This document shows, piece by piece, positions 6,702-6,880 of a stretch of 6,880 nucleotides of DNA. The DNA comes from Desulfobacterales bacterium (GTDB lineage: Bacteria > Desulfobacterota > Desulfobacteria > Desulfobacterales > JAUCGF01), in contig JAOZRC010000291.1 of assembly GCA_029940345.1 (NCBI GenBank), positions 1-6,880 on the forward strand. The letters are read 5' to 3'. A model generated the notes under the pieces. The model was not told the DNA's origin. It ran no database searches and saw only the letters and a list, made by a program, of their open reading frames with translations. A program made the position numbers and the translations under genes. The stretch's first letter is position 1. Each line of letters starts with the position of its first letter.

Positions 6702-6815
6702 ATGATTGGAATAGCAGATCGCAAACAGGAACAGCTTTTCGATCCTTGAGATTTTTTGAGCCCCACACGAAGGCAGATGCTCGAAGAATCATGAGCCGCT
6801 CTTTTCAATAAAGAG
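6702..6815 (+). pseudogene. N-terminal remnant of an IS1182-type transposase with two in-frame TGA codons
   Basis: From ATG at 6702 the frame reads MIGIADRKQEQLFDP, TGA (6747-6749), DFLSPTRRQMLEES, TGA (6792-6794), AALFNKE. This fits the N-terminus of IS1182-family transposases known from Desulfobacterota, which I recall as carrying a 'DPW..L.PKRR.LL.ESWAGLF' pattern. Both TGA codons fall exactly where that pattern has Trp, so each is explained by one G-to-A change from TGG. After KE at 6815 the expected sequence (a hydrophobic stretch ending in LPV) is absent and similarity ends, so the gene is broken by deletion or insertion besides the stops. TGG codes for Trp elsewhere in the window and TGA ends three of its genes, so decay is likelier than recoding. 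The family assignment rests on remembered patterns, not a search. Confidence 0.6.
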
Positions 6816-6880
6816 GGATTTTCATTCAGAGCCTGTTTGGAAAGTCGTGATCGAAGCGAAAAAGTGTGAGAGCGAGGGCT
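6816..6880. other. Unassigned sequence after the transposase remnant, possibly an IS end or junction
   Basis: The sequence changes character here: the transposase frame no longer matches, and GAGCCTGTTTGGAAAG begins at 6829, followed by a purine-rich run to the window edge. GAGCCTGTTTGG resembles the terminal inverted repeats of some insertion sequences, so it could be the end of a second element inserted into the transposase or the other end of an internally deleted element. The matching inverted end would be outside the window; I found none in 6434-6701. Confidence 0.25.

Noticed and set aside
6799..6815. CTCTTT-TCAAT-AAAGAG hairpin as a terminator
   Set aside because: It has only six pairs, no T-tract follows, and it falls inside the transposase remnant codons.
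6662..6880. A 73-codon minus-strand frame open from the right edge to a TAA at 6662-6664
   Set aside because: It is antisense to the transposase remnant, which explains the sequence better, and its predicted end runs into AT-rich non-coding DNA. Other minus frames are also open near the edge.

Overview
The window looks like a piece of an anaerobic, respiratory bacterial chromosome, most likely a Desulfobacterota (sulfate-reducer type) genome or MAG. This is inferred from gene families only: a fused flavin/iron-sulfur 2-hydroxyacid dehydrogenase, a bacterial copy of the archaeal-type corrinoid salvage enzyme CbiZ, an AAA-ATPase-like/PD-(D/E)XK protein of a family that is often multicopy in such genomes, and a remnant of an IS1182-type transposase. 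No rRNA, tRNA or CRISPR array is visible.

Layout from left to right. Positions 1-84 are a short leader with a small inverted repeat. Positions 85-2931 (+) encode a 948-residue GlcD/GlcF-type fusion dehydrogenase. Positions 2932-3147 lie between two convergent genes; they hold a very short ORF with a good ribosome binding site and an almost perfect 32-bp-arm inverted repeat (3026-3102) whose arms are themselves palindromic. Positions 3148-4710 (-) encode the AAA-ATPase-like/nuclease-domain protein. Positions 4779-5489 (-) encode CbiZ. Positions 5660-6433 (-) encode a divergent KptA/Tpt1-family protein with a strongly basic tail. Two related hairpin-forming repeats built from NNNTCAG heptamers lie on either side of this gene (5532-5592 and 6508-6568). 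An AT-rich stretch follows, then the first 38 codons of a transposase (6702-6815) with two TGA codons at positions where the family has tryptophan.

The genes do not form one pathway. The dehydrogenase would feed electrons from D-lactate or a similar hydroxyacid into the respiratory chain. CbiZ would salvage incomplete corrinoids. The ATPase/nuclease and the KptA-like protein are accessory genes of uncertain function. The right half (about 5500-6880) has the character of a repeat-rich accessory region: one gene between repeats, followed by decayed transposon sequence. The most interesting points are the KptA-like protein that lacks most recognised catalytic residues, the heptamer hairpins around it, the nested palindrome at 3026-3102, and the transposase remnant with Trp-to-TGA changes. 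I do not see convincing evidence for a complete new multi-gene system.
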